Below are positions 1 to 8,543 of a stretch of 10,897 bases of DNA, piece after piece (positions within the stretch are counted from its first letter, which is position 1; the number at the start of each line of letters is the position of its first letter). The notes below the pieces were generated by a model. That model was not told where the DNA came from. It did not search any database and saw nothing but the letters and a program-made list of their open reading frames with translations. A program made the position numbers and the translations under genes. The stretch covers positions 1 to 10,897 of the forward strand of contig JAHEBG010000017.1 in assembly GCA_024642445.1 (NCBI GenBank). Reading direction: 5' to 3'. The DNA is from Gammaproteobacteria bacterium (GTDB taxonomy: Bacteria; Pseudomonadota; Gammaproteobacteria; Xanthomonadales; Xanthomonadaceae).

Positions 1-793
1 GGCTTAGCTGTACTTTGGCGCCCAGCAAATCGGCCATCTCGCGCTCAAGGCTATCGATATCGGCATTACTGCGTTGCGCGCCATTGCCTGATTTCGGTGG
101 CACTTTATTGCGGCCGGCTTGCTGGGCGCGGCGTTCGACATCTCGCACCGACAACTGCTCGCTGGCAGCGGTTTGCGCCAAAGCAATGGCCAAGTCCGTA
201 GGAAGGGTGAGCAGTGCCCGGGCATGGCCCATTTCCAGCTGCCCTGCTTCCAGCAGTTTACGGATGGCTTCGGGAAGTTCCAGCAGGCGCAGTAAATTGG
301 AAACGGCGGCACGAGAACGGCCTACCGCTTCTGCGGCTTGCTGGTGGGTCAAATCAAATTCGTCGATGAGGCGGTGCAGTGAACTGGCTTCTTCCAGCGG
401 ATTGAGGTCTTCGCGTTGGATATTTTCAATCAGCGCCATGGCAATGACCGCGCGGTCATCCACCTCGCGCACCACCACCGGTACTTCACGCAGTTCGGCG
501 ATTTGCGCGGCGCGCCAACGGCGCTCGCCGGCGATGATTTCAAATCGGCCGCCGGCAATTTCGCGCACAACGATCGGTTGAATGACGCCCTGCGCCCGGA
601 TTGAATCGGCAAGCTCCGCCAGTTTTTCGGTTTTCATGTCGCGCCGCGGCTGGTATTTGCCCGGCTGCAACTGGCTGATGGCGAGCTTGGTCAAACCTTC
701 GGTACTGAGATCGGCCGGCGCACTGGCAGCTTTCAGATTGCCGCCGAGCAGGGCATCAAGGCCGCGCCCCAAACCGGTTTTTTTTGCTGCCAT
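1..793 (-). CDS. parB: ParB chromosome-partitioning protein (3' end beyond window)
   Basis: ParB is the CTP-dependent DNA clamp that loads at parS sites and works with ParA to segregate replicated origins. The frame is open from the ATG at 793 to the window edge: 264 residues, so perhaps 20-30 C-terminal residues of the dimerisation domain are missing compared with the usual family length. Visible landmarks are the N-terminal GLGRGLDALLG (about residues 7-17, the usual ParA-contacting start), the CTP/parS-loading box GERRWRA (89-95), the second box ENIQREDLNPLEEA (123-136), and a helix-turn-helix with THQQAAEAVGRSRAAVSNLL (149-168). The ATG overlaps the parA stop by one base (TAATG), and AAGGAGA lies just upstream within the end of parA, so translation is probably coupled. 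An A8 run spans codons 3-6. No frameshift was found over the whole visible length. Confidence 0.97.
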   Translation of the reverse strand, partial: MAAKKTGLGRGLDALLGGNLKAASAPADLSTEGLTKLAISQLQPGKYQPRRDMKTEKLAELADSIRAQGVIQPIVVREIAGGRFEIIAGERRWRAAQIAELREVPVVVREVDDRAVIAMALIENIQREDLNPLEEASSLHRLIDEFDLTHQQAAEAVGRSRAAVSNLLRLLELPEAIRKLLEAGQLEMGHARALLTLPTDLAIALAQTAASEQLSVRDVERRAQQAGRNKVPPKSGNGAQRSNADIDSLEREMADLLGAKVQLS

Positions 794-1575
794 TACGTAC
801 TCTCCTTGGCTTTTTGTGCCATACGCCGGATGATCTCTCCGGCCAGCCCCATGTAGGCCATGGCGCCGCGTGAACTTTTGTCATAGCGCAGAATGCTCAT
901 GCCATGACTCGGGGCCTCGGCAAGGCGGATGTTCCTAGGCACCATGGTGCGGTAGACCAGATCGCCGAAATGCTGGGTCAGCTCGTTGCTGACGGCGTTG
1001 CCGAGATTATTACGTACATCATACATGGTGCGAATAATGCCATCGATTTCCAATGCTGGATTCAGCTTCTGCTTCAGGGCATTGATGGTGTTGATCAGCG
1101 AGCTTAGGCCTTCCAAGGCGAAGTATTCGCATTGCATCGGTACGATGATGCCATCGGCAGCGGCCAAAGCATTTAAAGTCAGCAAAGAAAGTGACGGCGG
1201 GCAGTCAATGACGATGACATCGTACTGGTCGCGAATGGGCGCCAAGGCATGTTTCAACCGCATTTCGCGTTGCGGCATATCCATCAATTGGATTTCTGCG
1301 GCGGTCAGGTCGATGTTTCCGGGGACCAAAGCAAAGCCTTCATCACTCTGACGCAGCACCTGAGTAATATCAGACTCGCCCAACAGAAGCTCGGTAATGG
1401 AATGCTCGAGATCGCGTTTATCGACACCCGAGGCCATGGTGGCATTGCCTTGAGGGTCGAGATCGACCAACAGTGTTTTCTTTTTCGAGGCCGCCAGTGC
1501 GGCTGCCAAATTCACGGCGGTTGTTGTTTTGCCAACCCCGCCTTTTTGGTTGGCAATCGCGACGATACGGCTCAT
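793..1575 (-). CDS. parA: ParA/Soj chromosome-partitioning ATPase
   Basis: ParA is a deviant-Walker ATPase of the MinD/ParA family. It binds nucleoid DNA as an ATP dimer and is displaced by ParB, pulling origins apart. The protein is 260 residues, normal for the short chromosomal Soj type, and lacks the N-terminal DNA-binding extension of plasmid type Ia ParA. The deviant Walker A motif KGGVGKTT is at 11-18 with the signature lysine K11 and the P-loop lysine K16. The A' motif LLVDLDPQGNAT is at 35-46 and Walker B VIVIDCPPSL at 120-129 (D124). The ATG at 1575 follows a weak GGAA ribosome site. It lies 82 bp after rsmG and overlaps parB by one base, so the three genes probably form one operon. 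The 82-bp gap holds a strong hairpin that could affect the relative expression of rsmG and parAB. Confidence 0.98.
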   Translation of the reverse strand: MSRIVAIANQKGGVGKTTTAVNLAAALAASKKKTLLVDLDPQGNATMASGVDKRDLEHSITELLLGESDITQVLRQSDEGFALVPGNIDLTAAEIQLMDMPQREMRLKHALAPIRDQYDVIVIDCPPSLSLLTLNALAAADGIIVPMQCEYFALEGLSSLINTINALKQKLNPALEIDGIIRTMYDVRNNLGNAVSNELTQHFGDLVYRTMVPRNIRLAEAPSHGMSILRYDKSSRGAMAYMGLAGEIIRRMAQKAKEST

Positions 1576-1599
1576 TACAGTTCCAATGACAAAAGGTTC

Positions 1600-1632
1600 C
1601 CCAGCCCTCCATTATGCCTAATGACGGCTGGG
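1600..1632 (-). other. Two-tier hairpin in the rsmG-parA gap
   Basis: Read in the transcription direction (minus strand), CCCAGCC and GGCTGGG form a perfect 7-bp outer stem. Inside, CATTA and TAATG form a 5-bp stem closed by the tetraloop GGCA, with a small asymmetric internal loop (GT against GAG). The structure is purely intergenic, between the rsmG stop (1658) and the parA start (1575). Neither strand has a run of T after the stem (minus: GAACCTTTTG), so it is not a standard intrinsic terminator. It could be an mRNA-stability or attenuation structure, a dyad operator, or a dispersed repeat. The base pairing is seen directly; any function is inferred. Confidence 0.6.
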
Positions 1633-1657
1633 TTGGGCGGACAATGACGGGATTTTT

Positions 1658-2299
1658 TCATAGGGGGCTATGCCTTCCGACCACGACCAGCTGGCGTTCA
1701 GCCGCTAAACCAGGCACTTGCAAGGGGTGTATCGCCTGTACTTGCCAGCCCGTAGGCAGCTCTGCGATTTCATCGGTAATTTGCGGACCTTTCATTGCCA
1801 ACAATACGCCATCGTCCTGCAGTAAGTGCCCGCCCACCGCCAGAATGCCGGCCAAGCGATCCATGGCACGGGCGGTAATCGCCTGAAAATGTCCCGGCAG
1901 AGCGACATTTTCTGCGCGTGACTCGAGTACCTGAACATTGGTCAGCCCCAGCTGCCGAACGGCTTCCCGCAGAAACCGGGTTTTCTTGCCGTTGCTTTCC
2001 ACTAGGGTAACCGAGGCCGTTGGCCGGGCAATGGCCAGAGGAATGCCGGGCAGACCCGGGCCGGTTCCCAAATCGGCCAGCGTGTCTTGGCTGAAATGCC
2101 GGTGCATGGCCAGACTGTCCAGCAGATGTTTGGTCAGCATCTGACGCGGATCCCGGATGGCCGTGAGGTTGTAGGTTTGATTCCAGCGCGCCAACAGATC
2201 CAGATAGTTCAATAGCGGCGTAGCGCTTCCGATGTCCAGCGCAAGCGCCTGTAAGCCTTGGCAAAGTTCGTTATACAACGGATGATGTGCGGTATTCAT
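1658..2299 (-). CDS. rsmG: 16S rRNA (guanine-N7)-methyltransferase RsmG (GidB)
   Basis: RsmG methylates N7 of G527 (E. coli numbering) in the 530 loop of 16S rRNA, using SAM; loss gives low-level streptomycin resistance in several bacteria. The protein is 213 residues from the ATG at 2299, close to the roughly 207 of E. coli. Landmarks are YNLTAIRDP (43-51), HLLDSL (58-63), the SAM-binding loop [15 protein letters not shown] (74-88), the acidic strand end VESNGKK (100-106, E101), ESRAEN (126-131) and TARAMDRL (142-149). I chose 2299 because the family starts near here. The frame is open to a possible start at 2374, but that would add 25 atypical residues and run into the divergent gene. The Shine-Dalgarno is poor. 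The gene heads the rsmG-parA-parB cluster; mnmG, often its partner elsewhere, is not present upstream. The sequence resembles Xanthomonas RsmG as I remember it. Confidence 0.96.
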   Translation of the reverse strand: MNTAHHPLYNELCQGLQALALDIGSATPLLNYLDLLARWNQTYNLTAIRDPRQMLTKHLLDSLAMHRHFSQDTLADLGTGPGLPGIPLAIARPTASVTLVESNGKKTRFLREAVRQLGLTNVQVLESRAENVALPGHFQAITARAMDRLAGILAVGGHLLQDDGVLLAMKGPQITDEIAELPTGWQVQAIHPLQVPGLAAERQLVVVGRHSPL

Positions 2300-2367
2300 A
2301 ACGGTATTGTCGCGCACTTTGGTGCGGCATGCGCATACACTGGCTGTAAAAGCAGGAGACAAACGGC
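2300..2367. promoter_or_regulatory. Divergent intergenic region, rsmG / SDR
   Basis: These 68 bp separate two divergent start codons, so promoters for both genes must lie here or overlap the 5' ends. Two dyads are visible: CGCAC-TTTG-GTGCG (2313-2326) and the 8-bp palindrome ATGCGCAT (2329-2336). AGGAGA at 2354-2359 is a good ribosome site for the plus-strand gene. I could not place a convincing -35/-10 pair on either strand; TTGTCG (2307) and CATACA (2334) are 21 bp apart, too far. Confidence 0.4.
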
Positions 2368-3336
2368 ATGGCAAGGGTCTTATTGACGGGCGCGAGCGGG
2401 TTCTTAGGCGGGCATCTGCTGCGCGAATTGTTGGCGCAGCAGCACACGGTTATCGCTTTGTCTCGCAGTGAGAGCTCCGACAGGATTTTGCACGATGCCG
2501 GAGCCCAGCCGGTTCGCGGCTCATTGGCGTCTCAATGCAGCTTGAATGAGGCAACCCAAGGGGTTTCAGCGGTGTTCCATTGCGCAGCCAATACCAGCGC
2601 GTGGTCACGTGACAAGGCTGTGCAGATGGACACCAATGTCAACGGTACCGAACGCCTGTTGAATGCGGCACGGGATAACGGCGTCGACTGTTTCATCCAC
2701 ACGTCCAGCGTTTCCGCGTTTTCGCATCGGGTACACCAGACCCTTACTGAAGACACGCCGCAGCAAGGCGGTTTAAGTTGGGTCAATTACGAGCGCAGTA
2801 AGTATTTGGGCGAACAAGCCGTGCGCCAATCGGGCTTACCTTTCCTGATTTTCAACCCTTCGCATGTGTTGGGCCCTGGCGATACCCAGAACTGGGCACG
2901 CTTGCTGAAGATGGTCAACGACGGCACGCTTCCCGGCGTACCGCCGGGCTCGGGCGCCTTTGCCGATGTCCGGGAAATCGCCAAAGCACAGGTCAAGGCT
3001 TGGCAAATGGGTCTGCGCAACGAGGCCTTTCTGCTGGGCGGCAGTCATGCCAGTTTTCTGGTGTTCGTGCAAACCGCGGCGCGCTTGCTGGGTAAAGCAC
3101 CGCCGCACAAAGTGATGCCTGAAATGCTGTTGCGGGTTGTTGCACATGTCAGCGAATGGGCCAGCCTGATTACCGGGAAAATGCCACAAATTACACCGGC
3201 GGCGGTGGCCTTGACCTGCCATCATCTCAGCGTGGATTCCAGCAAAGCCATTGCCCGATTGGATTACAGCGAAACGCCGCTCGAGCCGTTAATGGCCGAC
3301 ACCTTGGCCTGGATGCGCGAAACCGGGGCAATTTAA
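2368..3336 (+). CDS. Atypical (extended) SDR, NAD(P)-dependent epimerase/dehydratase family
   Basis: This 322-residue protein has the Rossmann fold of extended short-chain dehydrogenases. The dinucleotide motif TGASGFLGG is at 7-15 and R33 follows the second strand, which may favour NADPH. VFHCAA is at 69-74, the structural segment [12 protein letters not shown] at 90-101, and the catalytic elements TSS (112-114) and YERSK (141-145, Y141 and K145) are intact. HVLGPGD around 166-172 is typical of the dihydroflavonol-4-reductase-like / hopanoid HpnA-like branch. The oxidoreductase or epimerase class is certain; the substrate is unknown. No sugar-nucleotide, sterol or hopanoid genes are nearby to indicate a pathway. 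The ATG at 2368 has AGGAGA 8 bp upstream. The gene ends tail-to-tail with the GGDEF-EAL gene, sharing TTAA. Confidence 0.9.
   Translation: MARVLLTGASGFLGGHLLRELLAQQHTVIALSRSESSDRILHDAGAQPVRGSLASQCSLNEATQGVSAVFHCAANTSAWSRDKAVQMDTNVNGTERLLNAARDNGVDCFIHTSSVSAFSHRVHQTLTEDTPQQGGLSWVNYERSKYLGEQAVRQSGLPFLIFNPSHVLGPGDTQNWARLLKMVNDGTLPGVPPGSGAFADVREIAKAQVKAWQMGLRNEAFLLGGSHASFLVFVQTAARLLGKAPPHKVMPEMLLRVVAHVSEWASLITGKMPQITPAAVALTCHHLSVDSSKAIARLDYSETPLEPLMADTLAWMRETGAI
3333..3336. other. Shared TTAA stop overlap, SDR / GGDEF-EAL
   Basis: The plus-strand SDR ends with TAA at 3334-3336 and the minus-strand GGDEF-EAL gene ends with TAA read from 3335 to 3333. The palindrome TTAA therefore holds both stops, a 4-bp convergent overlap. 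No terminator can lie between the genes, so each transcript must run into the other unless termination occurs inside coding sequence. Confidence 0.95.
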
Positions 3337-6242
3337 GCGAACGAAAATTTGAAGCTGCCGCCCAGGTCTTCGATGGCACGAGCGGCGGCGAACAAGTTGC
3401 CTTGGCCACATTGGATGCCGATGCTAAGCAGGCAGTCCCTTTGTTCTTTGGTTTCCACGCCTTCAGCTACTACGCTCAAGCCCAGAGAGACCGCCAGTGC
3501 ATGGATGGCCTTAATCAAATGGAAGGTTTTATTGTTTGGGTTGTCGGTGAGGGTGGCGATGAAGCTGCGATCGATTTTCAGACAATCCAGCGGGTACTTG
3601 TGCAAGTAGGAGAACGACGAATAGCCGGTACCGAAATCGTCGAGATTGATCTGCATGCCGGCATGTTTGAGATGTGTCAGCAGCTTTAGACCCAGGTCGG
3701 GGTGTTCAATCAGCGCATCTTCGGTCACTTCAATGCGGAAGTTGCCTGGCGCCACCCCGTATTCCGCCAGCAGCGCCAATAAGCGATTGGCGAAATTTTC
3801 GTGGCCCAAATGACGCGGCGATACATTAATGGTGACGTAACTGCCAATGCCCAACAGTACTGGAAGATCACGGCAGACCTGTTCGTACATTGACCAATCG
3901 ACCAGCTCGATCAGACCGGTTTCCTTGGCCACTTCGGAAAAGTCGGCAGGGTAGAGAATGCCGCGCTGTGGATGCTGCCAGCGCATCAACGCTTCGAAGC
4001 CAAGGACATTTCCGCTTTCCAGCGAGAAAATGGGCTGATAGTGTGGAACGATTTCATCGCGGGTCAATGCCCGTCGCAAGTCACCTTCGATAATCAGGGT
4101 ATGCATTGCCGATTGATGCAGGGCGTCATCGAAGAAGGTGTAGCGGTTTCGGCCGAGCTCCTTCGATCGGTACAGTGCGATGTCGGAATCGCGCAGAATT
4201 TCATCGGGGTCCTGATGGCGTTCGTGCGAAATGGCAATGCCGATACTGGGTGATATGAACAATTCCTTGCCATGGATGTAAATGGGCTCGATGAACGCCT
4301 GCAGCATGCGCTCAGCCACCAATTTGGCTTCATTGACATTGCGGATGCTGTTCAAAATAACGGCAAATTCATCGCCACCCAGGCGCGCCACCAAATCGGG
4401 TTTACGTACGCAGTTTTGGATGCGCTCGGCCACATGTTTCAGTAGCTCATCGCCTACCCAATGGCCCATGGAGTCGTTGATGATCTTGAACCGGTCAAGG
4501 TCGATGAAAAATACCGCAAACAGGCGCGTGGGCTTGGCTTGGTGTTGAGCCAGGGATTGTTTCAACCGGTCGTAAAGCTGGTTGCGGTTGGCAAGTCCGG
4601 TGAGCTGGTCGTGCAGAGCGTCGTACTTCAATTTCTGTTCGGCCTGTTCGCGCCGTTCGATCTGCTCACGCAACGCTTGGTTGCTGAGCTCAAGTTCCAG
4701 TGTACGTTTCTGGACATTGGATTCCATTTCCGCATAGGCCGTGCGCAGATTGTTCGAAGACTCGATTTTTTCCAAAGCCTGGGCGATATGCACGCTTACG
4801 AACGACAGCAGCTCCTGTTCTTTGTAGGAGTAGGCTTTGGCATCGCTATAACTTTGCAGGGTAATGATGCCGATGGCGTTACCCTTGATGATGAGAGGTA
4901 CGCCGAGCCAGCACTTGGGTGGCGTGCCCTTGACTTCGGCATAGTTTTTCTGTTTCAGTCTAAAAATGTCATCTTCCGAAAGCAGTACAGGCTTTTTCAG
5001 CTTCAGAACATATTCGGTCAGACCGTTTGAAATAGGGCGACGTTCCACTTTATCGGTACTGCTTTCATCGACGTAATAAGGAAACTCAAGATTCTTGCCG
5101 TCTTTGTCGAGGAACGCGATGTAAATGTTCTTGGCATCGAGCAACTGGCCAACAATTAGATGCATGGCGGTATAAAAATCGCCCAGGTCTTCGGTCTGGC
5201 TCGCCAATTTGGTGATGTTGAACAGTGCCGATTGGATGCGCTCCGAGCGTTCGCGCTCTTGGATTTCTTCGCTGAGTTTGGCGGTACGTTCGCCTACCTT
5301 ACGCTCCAGCTCTTCGGTAAGCGCCCGGCGGGTCAACGATTGCCGGATGTGTTCAGCCACAAACGACATCAAGTTGAGGTCAGCCTGAGTGTAGCGCCGA
5401 TTGGGAAGGTAGCTTTGTACCACCAAACCGCCGACCACCACATCGTTCTCGAGCATGGGAATGCCCATCCAATCCACGCTGTCAGGACCAAGATTGTCAT
5501 CTCTTACCAATCCGAATCGCTCCAGCAACGCCTCCGAGCTGTTCCAGGCGAACTGTTTGGATTTCAGCATGGCCAAGGTAATACTGTTGGCTAACTTGCT
5601 GCTGTCCCAGACATCCTCTGGGTCTACCGGCTCTTTGTCTATGCTGTCGGCGTAATAAAGGAACTGCATTGCTTGGATGTTTTCATCGTATTTCACAATG
5701 AAGAAGTTTTCAGCGTAAACCAGACCGTTGATGATTTCATGCATTTTGCGGAAAAGCCGCGTATTGTCATGCTCGGCATACACAAGGTTACTGATATCGA
5801 ACAGCGCTTGCTGCAGTTTTTCCGATTTATGCAGCTGAATGCTGTTGCTTTCGGCCTGCTGCTTCGCCAGCAAATAGCGCAGAACCGAAGAAGATTCCAT
5901 GAGATCGTTTTCAATTCGGTCACATAGGGCGCGGTCAACTGCAGTGCAGCGCATATCCAGTATGAAATAGTAGTGTTGATGGCGCGCCAGATAGATGGGA
6001 CTGGATTGCCATTGGCCGATATCGTCTACCGCGTTCTGCTCGACGTCGGTCATTTCGTCAATGCCCATTACCGGCAGAGTTTGATGGCCAAGCGCTTGGA
6101 AATGGTTGGACGAGAGATGCCAGAGGCAGCGGGCGTTGTCGGTAATGCCAAGCGCTTTCAGGTGTTCACATAACAAGGATGCCGCCGATTGCAAATCTGC
6201 GGTTTTGTTAAGCGATTGAAAGAAAAGCGATTTAGTCGACAT
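3333..6242 (-). CDS. Tandem-GAF GGDEF-EAL bifunctional c-di-GMP cyclase/phosphodiesterase
   Basis: This enzyme is predicted to make and/or degrade c-di-GMP, the second messenger for biofilm and motility. From the ATG at 6242 it is 969 residues: an unassigned N-terminal region (about 1-140), GAF1 (140-305), a charged coiled coil (305-340), GAF2 (340-495), a second coiled coil (495-540), GGDEF (540-705) and EAL (720-965). The GGDEF site is intact at 622-626, with DRFKIIND (583-590) and a product-inhibition I-site RxxD (613-616) at the expected distance. The EAL domain has EAL at 750-752, N806, E838, LDDFGTGYSS (867-876), K889 and E927, so phosphodiesterase activity looks possible. One deviation is QGNLF (947-951) instead of the usual QGYLF. 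There are no signal peptide or membrane helices, so it is probably cytosolic and controlled by ligands binding the GAF domains. A GTG at 6272 would add 10 residues; neither start has a clear Shine-Dalgarno. Confidence 0.95.
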   Translation of the reverse strand: MSTKSLFFQSLNKTADLQSAASLLCEHLKALGITDNARCLWHLSSNHFQALGHQTLPVMGIDEMTDVEQNAVDDIGQWQSSPIYLARHQHYYFILDMRCTAVDRALCDRIENDLMESSSVLRYLLAKQQAESNSIQLHKSEKLQQALFDISNLVYAEHDNTRLFRKMHEIINGLVYAENFFIVKYDENIQAMQFLYYADSIDKEPVDPEDVWDSSKLANSITLAMLKSKQFAWNSSEALLERFGLVRDDNLGPDSVDWMGIPMLENDVVVGGLVVQSYLPNRRYTQADLNLMSFVAEHIRQSLTRRALTEELERKVGERTAKLSEEIQERERSERIQSALFNITKLASQTEDLGDFYTAMHLIVGQLLDAKNIYIAFLDKDGKNLEFPYYVDESSTDKVERRPISNGLTEYVLKLKKPVLLSEDDIFRLKQKNYAEVKGTPPKCWLGVPLIIKGNAIGIITLQSYSDAKAYSYKEQELLSFVSVHIAQALEKIESSNNLRTAYAEMESNVQKRTLELELSNQALREQIERREQAEQKLKYDALHDQLTGLANRNQLYDRLKQSLAQHQAKPTRLFAVFFIDLDRFKIINDSMGHWVGDELLKHVAERIQNCVRKPDLVARLGGDEFAVILNSIRNVNEAKLVAERMLQAFIEPIYIHGKELFISPSIGIAISHERHQDPDEILRDSDIALYRSKELGRNRYTFFDDALHQSAMHTLIIEGDLRRALTRDEIVPHYQPIFSLESGNVLGFEALMRWQHPQRGILYPADFSEVAKETGLIELVDWSMYEQVCRDLPVLLGIGSYVTINVSPRHLGHENFANRLLALLAEYGVAPGNFRIEVTEDALIEHPDLGLKLLTHLKHAGMQINLDDFGTGYSSFSYLHKYPLDCLKIDRSFIATLTDNPNNKTFHLIKAIHALAVSLGLSVVAEGVETKEQRDCLLSIGIQCGQGNLFAAARAIEDLGGSFKFSFA

Positions 6243-7363
<1,121 letters not shown>

Positions 7364-7365
7364 TC

Positions 7366-8223
7366 GTGCCCCTACGACAACCCCATGCGCACTTCGCCGT
7401 CATCGGTCAGCCGGTGGCGCATTCGTTGTCGCCCACTATCCACAAAGCCTTCGCGCAGCAGTGGTCGATAGCTTTGGATTACTCGCGTCAGGCATTGGAT
7501 GCCGACCAGTTGCCACAGTGGCTTGCCGAATTTGCGGCCGAAGGCGGTGCCGGGTTAAACGTGACCTTGCCTTATAAACAAACAGTTATACCTTTATGCA
7601 GGCAATTGACTGCACGCGCCCAGCGCGCCCGGGCGGTCAATACCCTCAGTTACATCAACGGCCACTGGCAGGGCGACAATACCGATGGCATCGGCCTGAT
7701 AGCCGATCTGGTGCAGCGTCACGGCATCGATCTGCGCGAACGCCGAACCCTGCTGCTGGGCGCCGGCGGCGCGGCATTCGGTGTTGCGCCAGCTTTGCTC
7801 GATGCCGGAATCGCTGAATTGGTGGTCTGCAACCGCAGCCCCGAGCGTGCCGATGATTTGGTGGATGCGCTGGAGGAGCCGGCGCGGGCACATACCCGTT
7901 ATTGGCAGGACCTTTCCGAACTCGGGCATTTCGATCTGATTATCAATGCCACTTCAGCCGGTCGTGGTGATGCCGGTTTGACTTTGCCGATTGTACTGGC
8001 CTCGTCGCATACCGTAGCCGTAGATCTGGGCTATGGCCATGCTGCCATCGAATTTTCAGCCTGGGCAAAATCGGCCGGATGCCGGCAGGTAATCGACGGT
8101 CTGGGCATGTTGGTGGAGCAGGCTGCGGAAAGTTTTTATCTGTGGCAGGGCGTGCGTCCGGAAACCGATCCGGTATATGCCCGGTTGCGTGCCCACGTGG
8201 TTGCTGAAGGTGCCATCGAGTGA
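7366..8223 (+). CDS. aroE: Shikimate 5-dehydrogenase
   Basis: AroE reduces 3-dehydroshikimate to shikimate with NADPH, the fourth step of the chorismate pathway. The protein is 285 residues, slightly longer than the usual 270-280. The shikimate-binding SLSPTIHK (20-27) and GLNVTLPYK (63-71) are present, with the catalytic pair K71 and D107 (in GDNTDG, 103-108). The NADP Rossmann loop is GAGGAA (132-137), followed by the NRS motif that selects NADP. NATSAG and [12 protein letters not shown] are also typical. The start is GTG at 7366; AAGGAA inside the end of hemB gives a ribosome site 5 nt upstream, and there is no nearby in-frame ATG. Tight packing with hemB and a 4-bp overlap (GTGA) with the next gene point to one mRNA and coupled translation. 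Confidence 0.97.
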   Translation: MPLRQPHAHFAVIGQPVAHSLSPTIHKAFAQQWSIALDYSRQALDADQLPQWLAEFAAEGGAGLNVTLPYKQTVIPLCRQLTARAQRARAVNTLSYINGHWQGDNTDGIGLIADLVQRHGIDLRERRTLLLGAGGAAFGVAPALLDAGIAELVVCNRSPERADDLVDALEEPARAHTRYWQDLSELGHFDLIINATSAGRGDAGLTLPIVLASSHTVAVDLGYGHAAIEFSAWAKSAGCRQVIDGLGMLVEQAAESFYLWQGVRPETDPVYARLRAHVVAEGAIE

Positions 8224-8543
8224 ACGAGCGTGCGTTGCCGTTCGGCGTGTATATTCTTGCGCGCCCTGCCGACTGGGACAATGCCCAACAACTCGGCTAT
8301 TGGCATACCGCAGCGCTGGAAAATGAGGGCTTTATACATGCGGCCAGCCATGAACAGGTGCCGGGCGTTTTTGCTCGCCGCTTCAGCGATGTGCAGCAGG
8401 TGTGCTTATTGAAACTGGATGAAGCCTCGCTGGTGGATTTCTTGCGTTGGGATCCACACCCTGTCAGAGATGAACTCTATCCACACATCACCGCGCCGAT
8501 TCCACTGCAATGCGTTGAGCGCGTTATTCACTGGCCGGTTTAA
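8220..8543 (+). CDS. DUF952 family protein, function unknown
   Basis: This is a small protein of 107 residues starting with GTG that overlaps the aroE stop (GTGA), so it is probably translated by coupling. It matches the DUF952 pattern as I know it: an N-terminal [13 protein letters not shown] strand, GYW followed by [10 protein letters not shown] (about 35-44), a central LLKLDEASL segment, and a C-terminal YPHI before a final VERVIHWP strand. The usual C-terminal motif is close to FPHxYG; here it reads YPHITAP, so the tyrosine and glycine are changed. I recall this family being grouped with ADP-ribosyltransferase-like folds, but not firmly, and no biochemical function is established to my knowledge. 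There is no signal peptide or membrane segment. Its place at the end of a hemB-aroE operon may be only convenient packing. Confidence 0.85.
   Translation: MNERALPFGVYILARPADWDNAQQLGYWHTAALENEGFIHAASHEQVPGVFARRFSDVQQVCLLKLDEASLVDFLRWDPHPVRDELYPHITAPIPLQCVERVIHWPV
8540..8543. other. Shared TTAA stop overlap, DUF952 / gamma-CA
   Basis: The DUF952 stop TAA (8541-8543) and the carbonic anhydrase-like gene's stop TAA (8542-8540, minus) share the palindrome TTAA. The arrangement is identical to those at 3333-3336 and 10535-10538. Confidence 0.95.

Noticed and set aside
15..581. Open frame of 188 codons on the plus strand opposite parB
   Set aside because: It is serine/arginine-rich translation of the complementary strand of a clear ParB gene, with no domain or ribosome site.
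1600..1657. Intrinsic terminator for rsmG
   Set aside because: The hairpin is real, but neither strand has an uninterrupted T-tract directly after the stem; T6 at 1653-1658 lies over 20 bp away and overlaps the rsmG stop.
2300..2374. Longer rsmG reading from 2374
   Set aside because: It adds 25 residues unlike the family and runs into the divergent SDR start; the ATG at 2299 gives the normal length.
2601..2616. parS-like sequence centred on CACGTG inside the SDR gene
   Set aside because: Only the central hexamer and a few flanking bases match the 16-bp parS consensus (about 9 of 16), and it lies in conserved coding sequence.
7436..7444. CTATCCACA, one mismatch from a DnaA box; a second copy at 8477-8485
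   Set aside because: Both are isolated in coding sequence (aroE and the DUF952 gene), with no cluster or AT-rich unwinding element, so an origin is not supported.
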